Positions 1 through 13,636 of a DNA stretch of 64,000 nucleotides are shown piece by piece. Every line of letters starts with the position of its first letter. The first letter of the stretch is position 1. The stretch spans positions 18,760,890 through 18,824,889 of the forward strand of contig JARCOQ010000006.1 of assembly GCA_029207755.1 (NCBI GenBank), written 5' to 3'. The translations under genes were made by a program, and so were the position numbers. The DNA is from Chamaea fasciata (taxonomy: Eukaryota; Chordata; Aves; Passeriformes; Sylviidae). A model generated the notes under the pieces. The model saw only the letters and a list, made by a program, of their open reading frames with translations. It did no database searches and was not told where the DNA came from.

Positions 1-3000
1 TATAAAATCAGTTTTTTGGGTTTTACCTCTATATGCTGACAGAGGCAGAAGAAAGACATTCTGTCTCTATTCTTGCACCCTTCACCATTGCCTCCTAGAG
101 AATTCAAGAGAATTCAAGATCTGGATGGCTGAAACATACGATGCAGAGCTGGGAGCAAGAGGTCATCTTAACTGGCAGGTGCAATTTCCCTTTTTGTAGA
201 AATAAGCTCATTTAGCTATAGTAATCTTTGCTGTGCTGTATTGTAGCTACTAAATGTTTATTTAGGAGTAAGACAGACTGGGAAAATTGTATGAAGGTCC
301 AGGGTAGGCGTTACTAAATGTCTGGAGAGCACTTCTAGCATATGATGAGCCACAAATGATTGAAGGTTGGAAATGGTATTTTTGAGAATTATAATTAATG
401 TATGCTGACTCTGTTCTTGGACTTTTTCCTAGTCATTCATATCACTTACTCTGAAAGGCAGGAGACTGAATAAGGTGTAGGAAGAAAATTCTGAAATTTT
501 TTTTGCATGTTTTTTCTTATTCAAGAAGCACAAATCCTTTATACCTACAGAGATGGCTCTCAGGACCTTACAGCTGTGCGTGGGGGAACTGCCCTATCAG
601 CAGGGAAAATGGGTTAATTGTATCAACGACAGCAAAGTCAATAAACATAGTTCCTTGTACATAGGTACTTGAGATGTTACTGTAGAGTTTTAGTGGAAAT
701 GAGGCTTTGGTCTATATTGGTTTACATAACCATGTTCCAAACAACGATGAAACATGTCTAGGTTCAAACCCAGACAGGTGGTTCTACCTCTGGCTCCAGT
801 ACCTCCATCTCTAAAGAACTCTCTTTGTATGGGCTACCTGACACCTGAGAAGATTCTGACTGGAGAGAAAATAAGTGCCTAAGAATGCTTATGCAAATCC
901 ATTGTCTTTAGTGGGATCTGGTTGTTGTGTATCAGGTCTAGGAACCTGTGTCATATACAGGAGGGAGGAGCCCATCCCAACTGTGTTTTCCCTGCGTTAC
1001 GTACATAAAGAGAAAGCATTGAATATGAACACGCTGTACTTCAAGCAAACTCATTTCTTCTGTACAAAACATGTCAGACTAGTCAGATTTACCCATTTAT
1101 TGACATTCACCCTAGGATTTTCTCTTTTCATTATACTGTTGTATGTACAACTAACTGGATTACTTGTGTCCTTCTGGCAAGAATTTATTATTCTACTTCT
1201 GTATGTGCATGATTCACATATCTCAGTACAGGAACAATGGATTATGATTGCTAAGATGCAGAGACACTGGTTCGTCCTGAGTCCTGGCAACCTGCTAAAA
1301 TATATATTCTTCACCAGTCAGTACATCACTGCTACTACAGAGAAAAGCAGGTTGATTTCCTCTAAAAGGAGTAAGAGAAGACAGTTCTGTGGAAAATACT
1401 GTACATTCTAAAATGGCAAACAGTCCTCCTGGCACTTTTGTTTTTAGGATAGCCCTGGCTGGAATAGGTATAGAGTATAATCCAGGTGTTTGTCACTGAT
1501 CCCAGAGGAGAGAGGTTGGCTTATGTAGCAGAACAAGGTATACACCTTATCTTTTTCTTTTCCATTTTAGGGAGTTATATTCACTTTTCTGTCAGTAGTA
1601 GGCAAATTGAGTCACTTGATTGTTAACCACTACTATAATAGTTATGTATTTAAACATTGATATAAAAATAATTATTAGGAGAGGCTGCTTATTTCTTTCA
1701 TCAGATCTACTGCATCTGGTATATGTTGTACTATATGAAAGATAAAAATATTTGGTTTCTCTCCAGAGATAGTTTTACAGTCATACATAAACACATCTAG
1801 GGAGAATCTGAAATCTGGGCTGCCCTTTGGATCTTGCCTATATTTTTATATTGATCTGTCTGATTATTTTTCATTATTTGAAGCTATAGAAAATAGGAAA
1901 ACTAAATCTTTTCTGTGATCAAGGCTTTAAAAAAAAAGGAAAAATACTGAAAGTGGTGGAATTTCTGAATATAGAAAGCTTTTAAACCAATTATATATAT
2001 CTACTGTTGAAAAAAAGTTTAAAATTAAAAGATCAACAGAGTGTGTGCTTTTTTTTCCTATATGCTAGAACTCTCAACAGGTGTCAGTCTGATTTTATCC
2101 ATTTCTATAATATAGTGGTAAAGCAATCTGAAGAATCAAATTTGTTCCAAATAGCACTGTGTGAATTCTACAATTAGAAAGTAAGATTATGTTGTACTAG
2201 AGAAACATATATTTTCAGAATATATAATTGCAGATATATTCAAATTGTTCTCTAAAATAGAGCTGGATATAGAACCCCAAATTACATTATGACCTGAAGG
2301 TACCTTGAAAGTAAAGAAATTATCCGTCCTCTTCAGCTGTAAAAAATTTCTGTATTCAGTGCACCTGCAATTCCCTTTCTCCTTTTTAGGCATTTGAATC
2401 ATAAATGAACAACAAGTAGTATTCTCATATGTACTAGGAGAATAATTAGTAATGCGCCTTCCCACTAATTCTAGAGTACTATTTTTTATTCTTTTTTTAG
2501 GAAATTTTAGGGAATATTAAGTGAATATTTGCTCTTTGACAACATGCAAACGTTTTTCAGTTCACTCTACGGTCATAAATAACTAAGTGAGATTCTATAC
2601 CAGTTAGCTTATACCCAAGTATAGAGTAAATAGTACATGTTTATTATCTATAAACAGAGAAAAAGAAAAAAGCTTGCTATTTATTAAGCAAAAGCTTTTT
2701 CTTTCAGGAGCAGGATTTGTAGTATGTGTGTGCTGACATCCATCCCAGTTTACTATGCAGTGCTGTGTGCTACAACTTCTTTGTGCCCTCAGGTTATTGT
2801 GTTTCAGTAATAGAGGAATTGTTCCTTGGGTGTGCTGTATTGATGTTTGCAAAATGTTTTGAGTTTCCCTGAGATGGAAGCTGCTATGCCAGTATAAATC
2901 CAGATATTTGGAATAATGGACAATTAGACTTCAGACCTGGATTTACCAGATGAATCTAAGACTGAATCCTGCTTGATGAAGTCTCCATTAATCTTGTACT

Positions 3001-4360
3001 AACAGAGATACATATGCCCTCCAGTGTCTTGATCCATTAACATGATTTCCATAATGACATACCTGGAATGAAAAAGTTCACCTTTCTACTCAGTAAATGA
3101 GTTGGAACAAATGTAGAGAACATTGACCTTACAGAGAGGCTTCTGGGTGATTAAATTGTTGAAACCATGTCAGTAAGTGCATTAGCCACTATAGAAACTT
3201 CCCTGTGGTGCTAATGAAGGAGAGAGGATAAAGATCTCTGTAAACCAATTGTCCATGTGTTTCCATCTGGCTAAGACAGAAAGAAAAAATTAAAAGGAGT
3301 TTACCTAATCACAAGTCCTCACTTTCCCCTCCTCCTTCCCCCCACTCTGCTACTGTTGAGCAAAACTAAAAAACAGTGCCAAGATTGTGAATCAAAAGGT
3401 TTTTCAGTCTCACAGAAACACTCAGATATGTGTAATTCATCTTCTGCATTGATTTTTCAGAGATCCGATCAGTGGAAATTCCAAGGTGTTATGGTGAAGG
3501 GAACCATATAAAAGCTTGGCAGATAGATAGGACCAGTAGTTTCCAAGTCTTTGAAAAAACTTTACCTTTCAACACATCTGTGCCAAATATCTTCCTGTAG
3601 ATTTAGTAAAGGACAGAGGACTTTCAGGGGGAGTTAAAGAACATAGAAAGCAGAACAGCTTTTCACTGGTGCTTTTAATACATTATCTTTTCTAAGCTCA
3701 GCTTCCTGTTTGCAGATCTACAGTTCTCTGCATAATTCAGTGCCCAGCAAGAAATTCTGCATGCCTGTGCACAGAATATTAAATTACACTCTAATACAAA
3801 AGGGAATCTGTCCCAGTGCACATGAAGACTGGGGTGTTTTCTATGCTGTGCTGCTCTTTCTCAGCTTATAAGGCTACAAAAATCATACAAAGACATGGCA
3901 ATAGCAAATTCACAGGTTCAGTCTTTTAAAAGCTCACAATGGATATAACAAAATGTTCATGAAAGAGTTCTAGCAGAGGTTTTCCAAAATCGATTTTTCT
4001 TATTCTCTCTGACCACATCTCAGTCAGAATGATACCCTTGTGACCTACAAAACGTCTGAGAGAATAAAAATGCGGCAGCAGTCGAGCAAAGAGCAGAACT
4101 TTCCAAGTCAGGAAAAAAGGCAAAAAAGCAGGAGAAACAGGACAAAGCATCTGACTTAATCATATTCTACAGTGTAACTTTGCCATGGCTGAAAAGTTTA
4201 AGTCTTCCTAATGCTAACATTTCTTTTCTGCCACATAACTTGCACCCTGCCAAATAATTAATCTTCCAGAAAATATATGCTTATATTAGACATACTTGCA
4301 TGATGTAATTTTTATGGTCCCAGATTATTTGCTATACCATGAAAAGCAGAACTAATGAGT

Positions 4361-4363
<3 letters not shown>
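1..4363. other. AT-rich unique DNA, no gene recognised
   Basis: Nothing in this stretch reads as a gene or as a recognised mobile element. The longest open frame (875-1411, plus) opens on GTG, has no splice or promoter context and has no recognisable domain. Short A/T homopolymers are common. It is best read as intergenic or intronic DNA. Confidence 0.6.

Positions 4364-4395
<32 letters not shown>
4364..4395. repeat. poly-T tract (32 nt)
   Basis: An uninterrupted run of 32 T follows a short CTC and is followed by AATAA. On the minus strand it reads as a poly-A tract, which could be the tail of a degraded retrocopy, but no recognisable retrocopy body or target duplication was seen beside it. 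Confidence 0.9.
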
Positions 4396-4399
<4 letters not shown>

Positions 4400-7300
4400 A
4401 TTTGTATCTTTTATCTCTCACCTTTTCCAGCTGAGTTCTCTTTCATGTCATCCATGACATCCCTTACCAGCAAGAGACAGCAATACTATACCTAGACTGG
4501 AACTATCTGTGGGCTCATCAGCCAGCAAGGGTGCACTTGCTGACTCGCTAGAAAGCTGCTGCCAAATGGAGTGTACACAGGCTGAAATCTGTTTGTCTTT
4601 CTCTCAGCAGGACAACAATTTATGCCCTACCCTTCCCTCTAACTGCTGATTTTCACAATACTTGAAGGAACATAATTATCTTCAATCATATACAGCTGAA
4701 TACAGACAGTAGAGTTCAAATATTATGAAGGACCGGGAAAGTACAAGCATATCTAGACAGAGTTAAATGTGATAGATCTCATTTGTTATATTTGTAGCAT
4801 TCAATTCATATCCTGTAAGAAAACCAGAAAAAAACCCCAAAAAACCAAAAAAACAACAACACAAAACCATTGTGTAACTATTTGCAGAGGATAATAGTTT
4901 ATAAAGCAACACTGGAAATGCAAATGATAGATTTCTACTCTGAAAAAAGTGTTTTTATCAGAAAAAAAAAAAGAGAAAGATTTGTATTTATCCATTTACT
5001 CAAGTTGTTCCAATTTGAAATTTTGCTTCTTGGGTGTTGGCAGGGTGATTTCCTTTAATTTCTTAAGGCTGCTTTACAGAGGGGATGATTAAGTTGTAGA
5101 TCTTGGATACAGGTGTTTCAGGAGCACACTTAAACAATTTCTGATTCTTACCCTGCACTGCTTCAAAATCACACAGCTGGATGCTTTAGGATTAGCCTTT
5201 TTATTGGAGTAGGAAAATGCTGAATTATTTTGTCCCAAATCAGTCACTAATCAAGTTTTACTGCAGAACTCCAAAGTGGTTATTCCAGAACCACATGGCT
5301 TGGATAAGCTGTGTGCTATGGGGCACTAGAAGAAAATTGTGATTGTGACTGAGGACAACAAGCTCTTAAATGTGCTTTCCTACTGAGCCCCTTGTAGACA
5401 AAGAGGGCTCTGCAGGAAATGTTAAGCTGGTATTAATTTAAATCTAATAATATATGTGTTTTGATTAATCCTGTTTTACTAGACTTTATGTTGCTGGGTA
5501 ACTCTTGCAGTCTTTGCTTATTCTTAACTGATCTTCTCAGGGTACCTGCTGTAATTCGCTAGTCATGTGATCATCAAAACAATGTGTTGCAGGAGAAACC
5601 CCAGGGTGGTTAATAAACCTGGTAAACAAAGCTCAAGTGGCCTGAAGGAAACTGAAGTAAAAAGATAAAAGATCAACATCTTCTGCATTTGGCCCTATAA
5701 TCACAGTGTTCCATCAAGCAAGAAATTAATCATTATGGCCAAACCAGCACAAATCAGTTCATTTAATACTTCTTTCACTTACCATTGACAAACACTAATA
5801 CTTAGGAATATGCATGTTAGTATGACCATTCCTAGCTATAGGCGAAGAATTATCTTTTGCATAAAAACTCCACATGATTTCTGGTTCAGAGGGTACATAG
5901 ATGGAGCCCATAAAAATGCTGCTTCAAGCATAAGTGTCTGCTTTAGTAGTAAGCATCAGTGCAAATGAAAACTGCAAATAGACAGCTGGGAATAACAGCA
6001 CAAAAATCACACGCTGTGTAGATGTCCTCCACTTTGTATCTCTGGTTGGTTCATGTCAGTTATGTTGTGCAGCAGTCAAGAAATCACATACAAAGAGAAA
6101 CAAAAAAGGCATTCTTGTTGGCACCTAAGTGATTTGTATTGCACAATTATGCACAAATGAGGTGAAGCAATTAATTGCATTCTCTCCCAGTGCCTGTAGA
6201 CTTACAGCAATATGTTTCACGTGAAATAGTCAAGATAGAATCAATACAACTTATGCTTTCTATGTATGTGGTTGAAAATATATTGTTTATTCTAGTAGTA
6301 CTTTTGGGAGGGGAAAACTTTGTTCAGGAAAAACAGATGTACCCACTGTGCTCAGAACACTGTCTGCCTTAATCGGGTACAGGGTTTTAGTAGGAAGGAG
6401 AATCTGCTGAGAGCATGATAACATGGGGGCTGGCAAATTCTAAGGTTCTGGGAGGCCTCTCTGCAGTTTTAGACAGTGCCTTCTGTCTGTCTGCATTATA
6501 TGAGGAATAATTCCTTCAAAATACTTAATATTGGAAAGATTTGAGAATATGTCTGTCTCTACTCCAGGGCTGCTAGCTGTATGCTGAGCCTTTTTAAGGT
6601 TCACCCAATGAGAGTATGTAATTAAATGCCAGCAAACTTGCCTAAGGGCAGTAAAATCCAGCTACCGTCTTTTCAATGTTTTCAAGTGCATTGCATGATT
6701 GAAATGAACAATCATATCTTATGTGGAGGGAAGCTTGTGTGTTTATGAATTGCGTGAAATCTAGTCAATCTGATAGTCATTGCTAATAAATATTCATGTG
6801 TATAGCTAAAGTATCTATGAAAATGGAAAGGTGAAGCAATAGAGGATCTCACTGGAAAGGTGGGACTTCCCAGTACAAAGGCAACTTCAGAGCATTTCTT
6901 AAATGGTCATACTGTTGTGATGTTGCTTGGTAAGAGTGAATGTATCTGTCTCCCAGAAAAAGGCACAAAAGTGGAGAGAAAAGCATTTGAGAACACAGTG
7001 ATGGCAAGCATTGAAATGTTTTGTAAACGAACAGAATGACACCTAAGAAATATTTGATTATTATTGGGTTCATCTCCTACCTGAAATGGCCTTAGGGCCA
7101 ACACTTGGGTCTAAAAAGGTCCCTTCCATACTGCTTGAAATGTATTTAGTTTCAGAAAGGCTTTCATCCTTGATCTTTTTACAAGTGGTAAGAAGTTCCT
7201 ACACACCCAAAGTTCTTCCTGTGTAACACATCTATGACTGGATTAGACTATGAACGACTCAGAAGGAGAGAGCTTTTGCTGTTTGTGTTCTATGTCCAAA

Positions 7301-8590
7301 AGATCTGTGTTACAAGAAATTAAGTACTGAAGAGTTACACAACCAAGACGTAAGAAACATAAGAACTGTGGTTGTCAGAGCAGCCTTAATTGCACTTCGC
7401 AGTATCACCAACTCATCTACTCTACAGCTACAAATACACAAGGGAAAATGAATTTTAATGAAAAATATTGAACAATTTAATCTACAAGGTATCTTTAACT
7501 TGTAAAATTTGAAAAGTATTTTATAGAAGCATTGTTCTGAAGAAATTGCCTTAAAGAACTTGTCTCATTTGGCTTCACTGATCCTTATCGCTGTCTTAAT
7601 TGTTTTGCTTTACTTTGTAACATCTTTGTATTGTACAGAAGTTTGTGATGTTTCTATTTAATAATTTCTAGTGATAGAATTCTTCATACTGCAAAACTCT
7701 TTTGTAAAATTTGACTGAAATTAAACAGGATAGAGATTTTTTTTGGAAAACTCAGAAAGGGATGAGAGTTTTTAGAAAACTTATGTGAAAGAGATGTCTG
7801 AAAACCATAAGCTGTTCAGCAAGTTGCTAAGCATTTTGTCCTGATCAATGTGTGATCACCTTTAACATGGTTAATATCTCAAGAGTTGTCTTTTTTAACC
7901 TTACTTAAATAGTACAGCTTTAATTCCAGAATGTGCAAAATTGGCGGAATAGAGCTGAATATGCCATCAGGCTGTTCTATTGATCTTGTTGCAATTAGCT
8001 TCTGAAGTAAACAGATACCATTTAAATGGACAAGAGTATCCCTCTCAGAGCAAGAAACAGAGAATGGGGAAATGTTCTGCTTCATGTGCTTCCTCTGTAC
8101 CTCTGCCCAGCCTTTTAAGAGTCTTGTCCTGTCCCCAGTGACTACAGACTGCCATGGTCTTCAAAATCTTCCAGAAAGACGAGAAACAGCATGAGGTTTG
8201 GGCAGTGCACCAAGTGAAAGTACTATCAGTGGAGCTAGTAAAATGATCTTTTAATTTGACTTACCCTCTTGCAGCCATGGGCAGAATGGGACAGAGGGCA
8301 ATTTGTGCCCAACATTGCTGCTGCTTGGAGATAAAGCCACTAGGTTGAATTAAGAATTATTTTCTTAATGTACTGCCAATATTTCAACACTGAGACTGCA
8401 TGACTTATGATAGTACTTGGGCATGTGGCAGTGATGCTGAAAATGGGAAATGGCTGTTGGATATTTGCACTGGAGTGTAGATCAATGGACTATGGTCAAA
8501 CGTACTCTGTTCCATGTGAAGAGATTTCTTCTGTGTTTCCCCAAAATAAAGATATCTTTCATTCTTTTCTCTGATGAAGTTTGTGGGTTC
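4396..8590. other. AT-rich unique DNA, no gene recognised
   Basis: No coding exon, RNA gene or clear mobile element could be identified. An A-rich, C-spotted simple-sequence patch lies at about 4819-4867. All open frames are below 75 codons and lack recognisable domains. Confidence 0.55.
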
Positions 8591-8631
8591 TTTTTGTTGT
8601 TGTTGTTTGGTTTGTTTGTTTGTTTTGTTTC
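8591..8631. repeat. (GTT)n/(GTTT)n simple repeat
   Basis: Interrupted runs of GTT and then GTTT units, about 40 bp in total. They explain the short low-complexity Leu/Phe/Val-rich open frame that ends here. Confidence 0.85.
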
Positions 8632-10269
8632 ATAAGGAGACTCAGTGTTTGTTAGTGGGGAAATAAAAGACCACTAAAGGAAGATCAGAGAAGGTATTAA
8701 GTCACCCTGGAGATTATCAGTGAGTGCTCAGGTCAATGTGGTTTGGTAAATTTAAAAAGGATTCCCAGATGCTTAGGGCCAAGGTTTTGTGACATTCAGT
8801 ACTTGACAGACCAATTTCATGCCAAAGAAAAAATGCAGGTACAATTTATACTGCTTTGAAGCAACAAAATGAATAACAAAATTGGCTTTTCAGCTTGAAG
8901 GTGTAGGGTTTCATCCCTATGTACTTGCATTCATGGAGCTATTTTTACCCCCTTGCAAATAAATGGAAAAAGATTAGTGTTTAAGGGAGAGTTTAATTTC
9001 TTCAGGCCTAATTGGGAATTAAATTAGCCTTTTACATGTTTGAATTTTTTATTGTGTCTTTTTTGTCTCCACTATAATGGCCATATAAACAGGTGTTGCA
9101 ATCTTCTACTGAGAGGTAAAAAGCCCACACCTCAAAACTCAAACCCTCTCAACATCCTGCAAGATACTATTTCCTTTTTCCTTATTCTTATGCCTATAGG
9201 ATCCAAATCAATGTTTATGGACGTGACTGGAAAATTCTTTGTTGATTTTAATGCATGTTGTATAAAGCTACTTAATAGTTTATTGTGAACTTTTCTGCCT
9301 CGGTCACTGGTCAGTGCTCACTGTGTGCACTTGATGAGAATGTGGCACTTGCAAGCATAGCAAGGTGCTCTTTTAGAAGTACTTGCTTCATAGAGTTGAA
9401 AGCACAGCATCTCAAAAAAACTGCTCTAACCTGTGTTTAGGGACTTTTAGGCAGTGAAGAATATAATTTAATTCCCTTTGAGACTTCCTTAGGAGGAATT
9501 GGCAGCCCATCTCACTTTGGGAAGATATTTGGCTTGACAGTATATTGACTTTATAGTGTTTCTTTCTCACTCACTTCCAGTGAGACATATTTGCCACTGA
9601 ATACTCAACATAATGACAATCCTTAAGGCACCAGAATGAGGTTCCTAAAAAAGATGTTTTCATTTTGCAGTAAAGTCATATTGCTTTTTTGTTAAACATT
9701 TCAGTGAACACAAGCCAATTAACTCTTTTCTTTAAATGAAACATGTTCACAGAATTAATTTGCTAGAGAAATACCAAAATATTTCTTGTTTAGCTTGAAA
9801 ATATGATAACACAATATACTGCTGCATCTTGATAACATACAAGGCAATAATCTGAATAGGTCAGAAAAATGTGCGCGAAATTGTGTTTATCATGCTGAAA
9901 ACCTTTCAGTATAAAATATGTGGTGCCTTAGAGTCATTGAAGCAAATGTTATTTAAATTAGCTTAAATTCCAGAACTCTGCCTTTTAGAATCAGGTTTAG
10001 TTAGCTTAAATGTGCTCCATCCAAAAGACAGACTCATAAATGTGCAAAGGTCCTTTCTTTTTTTTTTCTGCATAATATCACTTAAAAAAATTAATTTTAA
10101 AGGTAGATACCTAAAATTGCTGCTTAACTCTATCTAGTCTTGCAGGTGTTTAAATATTCACTAGGAAATCTTTCTGGACTGCAATATGTCTGCCTATGGC
10201 TTTATTAGAAGCCCTGAACAGAAGAAAGAGATGTGAGACTCTTGCTTTGTGTACCAATTATTAACATTA
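8632..10269. other. AT-rich unique DNA, no gene recognised
   Basis: No gene, RNA or recognisable element. The open frame at 9040-9288 (82 codons) lacks any recognisable domain and lies in AT-rich DNA. Confidence 0.55.
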
Positions 10270-10390
10270 GAATCACAGAATATCTTAGTTTGGAAAGGAC
10301 CCATGAGGATCATTGATCCACCTGCCTGTTCCTCGCAGCTCTACCTAAGACTGAGCCATATAACTGAGAGTATCTCCCGGACACTCAAAC
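10270..10390 (-). mobile_element. CR1 LINE 3'-end fragment
   Basis: The block opens with AATCACAGAAT followed by a TTGGAAAGGACCC-type string. This is the reverse complement of the CR1 LINE 3' terminus, so the element points to the minus strand with its 3' end at the low coordinate. The remainder, up to about 10390, resembles a diverged CR1 subfamily tail with the CCTGAGAGT-like and CAAAC-like landmarks. It is a 5'-truncated copy without coding capacity, as is usual for CR1. Confidence 0.75.
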
Positions 10391-12278
10391 CTAGTGAGCC
10401 AAGGTTTGCTTTTCTTGGGTGAACTGTACAACTCCATAGCTACAGAGTGGTTCTGAGCAGGGTGCAACAGCTTACAAAATACAGGCACAAAGAACATTGC
10501 TGTGCCCTGCTTGCCCACTGCCACGCAAAGCCTGATAGCTGTGGAGCTCTCCTGGGAATATACGGTTAATACCTCAGGAGGGACACATACTGCCTGCCTC
10601 CCAGCTCATGGAATGCTGTCACACATGCCACATGTGTGAATCCTCTATGTCTACTGGGTCTAATAGTCTGTACCTGCAAACAACCATGACCCATACACAA
10701 CTTGATTAATTCCACTGGATGAGATTTTTTTTTTAATTCTGTTTCTCTCTTGCTATTTGAAAAGTGTTCCAGAAACTATCTCATCTGACAGGTAAGCACT
10801 TTCAATAATACCTGTTCTGAGTGTATTCCTTGGCCATTACTTTTTGTCTTTTTCTGACTTTGCCTGTTTGTTTATACAACCCTTCTGCCTCTAATATTTA
10901 ACTCTGTGATGTGTTTACATACAGCAAACATATCTCCTCTTGGCTTCTCTTCTAAGAGAGTCAAGAAGCCAAGTCTTCCTTTAGTCTTCCCTGTGAAACA
11001 GACTGTCCAAACTTATGATCAAACTGGTTCATTCCTCATCTACTTGTTCCACATAAAAAGTGATTGCTTTTGAACATGAATGACCAGAATTGTGAAGAAG
11101 TAATTAAAAGAAAATTTTGCAATTATTTTGTGTAAAAGTCATGAATACTTACCAAAAATATTTCACATGCTACCTTTCTAAAATGGCTTTGCCTTTCTAT
11201 GTGGGCACATTGTAAAACTGATAATTAGTCCTGTCAAATTTGTTTCCCCCCTTTTATTTGCATCTCAGAGATTTTCATGCATAGCATAAATTCATGTCAT
11301 CTCAGCAATGTAAATTCCTATATGAATAACCTTGCATTTTTGCATTACTTATCTTCACAGTGATTAATTTCGTAGCATTCTCAGGGTATGCCACAGATTC
11401 TTTTTCTATCTCAACCAAATTTCAGAAGTACAGTTTCAAATAAGAAAAAGATGAAGCCTTCTTTAAACTATGCTGGGTCTGATTTGTCATTGTGTGATTC
11501 CTCTTCTGAGTTTTTATGAATGAGTCCAATTGAATTAGGGAAGCATAGATTTGAATGAGCACATGAAATAGACTGAAATAAGTAGATTTTGCATTTTTCC
11601 AGAATTAAATTCTGAGAGACTGTTGTTTTGAGTTTAGGTGTGGTCCTATGATAACTATTTGTAACTTTATCAAAAATACTTAATCAATTTCAAATAATTT
11701 AGTGAAGGTCAGAAGCCTGATTAGAGTATTCTGCCTTAAATACAACATAGAGAATAGAAAGGTTGTGACATTAGGAAATTTCCCTCTCTTTGCAATGGTT
11801 TTGAGAAGGATGGAGGTTGTTCGAGGAAATGACTGACCTTGTTGCTTATAAAAGAACATGTAATTGGTTAATCAAACAACAGTGTAAAAAGAAAACTGTA
11901 ATTAGAGTTCTCTGAAACTATACCACATTATTTCAACAAGGTAACAATGGTCTAAAGATAAGAGAGATTTGAAATCCTTTTCTGTCTTAGAATTTTAACA
12001 CAGCTCCTAGGACTGCAAAATATCAGGCCATTCTGAAATGCTTCTGGGGTCCCCAAAGCTGCCTACAATCCTAGGAATCTACCAGGCAGGTTGAGATGGA
12101 ATGTACAGGGAACAACTCGTTATTCTTCTCAGTTACCAAGACTTATTTTTTGTGAGAACTGTACTGATGTACATGTAGCAATGCAATCAGGTAACACAGT
12201 ATTAATTTGTTGTCTGATCTTTTTACTCTCCCTTGCTCTCAGACCACAAGTTAGTTCTCCTGCCGGTGTGTTTCTTCT
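10391..12278. other. unique DNA, no gene recognised
   Basis: The first 300 bases (to about 10690) are less AT-rich than their surroundings and could hold an old unrecognised repeat. The rest is AT-rich. No exon or RNA gene was identified. Confidence 0.5.
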
Positions 12279-12425
12279 GGCAGCCAGGAGAGCCAACCCT
12301 GTCCTGGGGTGCCATGGGCCCAGCATCACCAGCCAGGCAAGGGAGGGGATTGCCCTGCGCTGCTCTGAGCTGAGGCAGCCTCACCCTGAGTGCTGGGGGT
12401 CAGTTTTGGGCACTGCAATATAACT
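12279..12425 (+). mobile_element. CR1 LINE fragment, internal part near the 3' end
   Basis: The run GCAGCCAGGAGAGCCAACCC, then GTCCTGGGGTGC, an AGCATC..CCAGCC segment, GGGAGGGGATTG, CTGCTCTGAGCTG and GTTTTGGGCAC matches in order the CR1 segment several hundred bases before its 3' end. That segment encodes the last residues of the reverse-transcriptase ORF. The frame is degraded. Similarity fades after about 12425. A CR1 3' terminus in the same orientation lies a kilobase downstream and may or may not belong to the same copy. Confidence 0.7.
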
Positions 12426-13455
12426 TTGTATGAGATTCCCAAGCACCAGAGAAGATGCCTCTGGAAATATGCTGCTGTTTGGGTAACATACAAGGAGAAC
12501 TCTGACTCCAGGAGCACTGAACACCAGCACCTGCCGTGCAGCTGGCTGCTGGGAGCAATGAGGCCAGACTTTCAATAACTTCATGGTAGGTAGAGTTAGG
12601 TAGAGGAACTAGAGCTTCACGACTCAAGGAAATTCAGGTGTTTTCTGTGGGGAGGATCACAACAGAGCTGGGAGGGTAAGAAAGAGGAGCAGAGACAATA
12701 TAAGAAAAATCACTGCAAAATGATCCCTCCAATATAGGTAAATAAAATCAGTTGAAGAAGATAATTGTTTAGGATAGGTTCCTCAGAAATTTCCATATTT
12801 ACATTTCTCATAAAAAAGAGTAATATTATATAACTTATTAAAATATACTTTTGATTGCTTGAGTAAATATAATTTTACATTTCTGTACCTAAATCTCTAA
12901 AAGGAGCAACTCAGTAAATATTAGAGTTCCACAATATTAACAGGAACTGTCAACGGCTCTAAGAAAAGAATTCAGCAGTAAATATGATGTGAAAATAAAA
13001 ATTCAAACTGATTACATCTGAGATAATTCTCACATAACAGAACACGTAAGTCAACACTGTCAACCTATTGTATCGTCTTTAGGTACCTAAATATTGTCTC
13101 TCCAAAGAAGAGAATTATTGATTTCCTTGATAGAGGAGGTGAAAACCTGATCCCACCTTCACGGGTGACATCATATCTTAGCTTCCAAGGAACAAAACTA
13201 TTTTATGTGTTATCCTGATCAAAAAGATCATAAAATTAAACCCCTGAAAGATTGACACTTGATTCAATGGTTTTTATTATATTATTACAAGTGAAATCCA
13301 AGAACCTGCTGGATGATACATACTCTGAAATGGAATTTTTTCTTCTTCTTAGGAAAAATTGAAAATATTATAAAGGAAATAACCTATTTTCAGAAGGAAT
13401 TAAAAATATTTTTTGTCTGTTATAAATAGTTGGATCTCTTTACCATTGTCTGTGT
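12426..13455. other. unique DNA between two CR1 fragments
   Basis: The first 250 bases are GC-richer and could be diverged repeat sequence, but could not be assigned. From about 12700 onward it is AT-rich with no recognisable gene. Confidence 0.45.
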
Positions 13456-13635
13456 ATAACAGGTTGCCCCAAGAACTTGTGGATGCCCCATCCCTGCAGG
13501 TGTTTGAGCCCAGGCTGGGTAGAGCTCTGAGCACCCTGGTCTTGTGGAGAGTGTCCCTCCCTGTAATAAGGGGGCTGGAACTAGATGATATTTAGGGTTT
13601 CTTCCAACCCAAACAATTCTGTGATTCTGTGATTA
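13456..13635 (+). mobile_element. CR1 LINE 3' terminus
   Basis: Starts at the AACAGGTTGCCC landmark and runs through GTGGATGCCCCATCCCTGCA, a GTTTGAGCCCAGGCTGG-type stretch, GGAACTAGATGAT and TTCCAACCC, to the terminal tandem ATTCTGTG repeats. This is the diagnostic CR1 3' end in plus orientation. Only about 180 bp remain, so it is 5'-truncated. A minus-strand ERV LTR begins within a few bases of its end. Confidence 0.9.
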
Positions 13636-13636
13636 C

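Noticed and set aside
875..1411. 178-codon plus-strand open frame
   Set aside because: It opens on GTG, which is not a normal start in a vertebrate nuclear genome. The first ATG is far inside, no domain is recognisable, and a minus-strand frame overlaps it. Most likely chance.
4364..4395. Poly-T tracts at 4.4 and 45.8 kb as tails of processed pseudogenes
   Set aside because: No recognisable gene-derived sequence or target duplication was found next to either tract.
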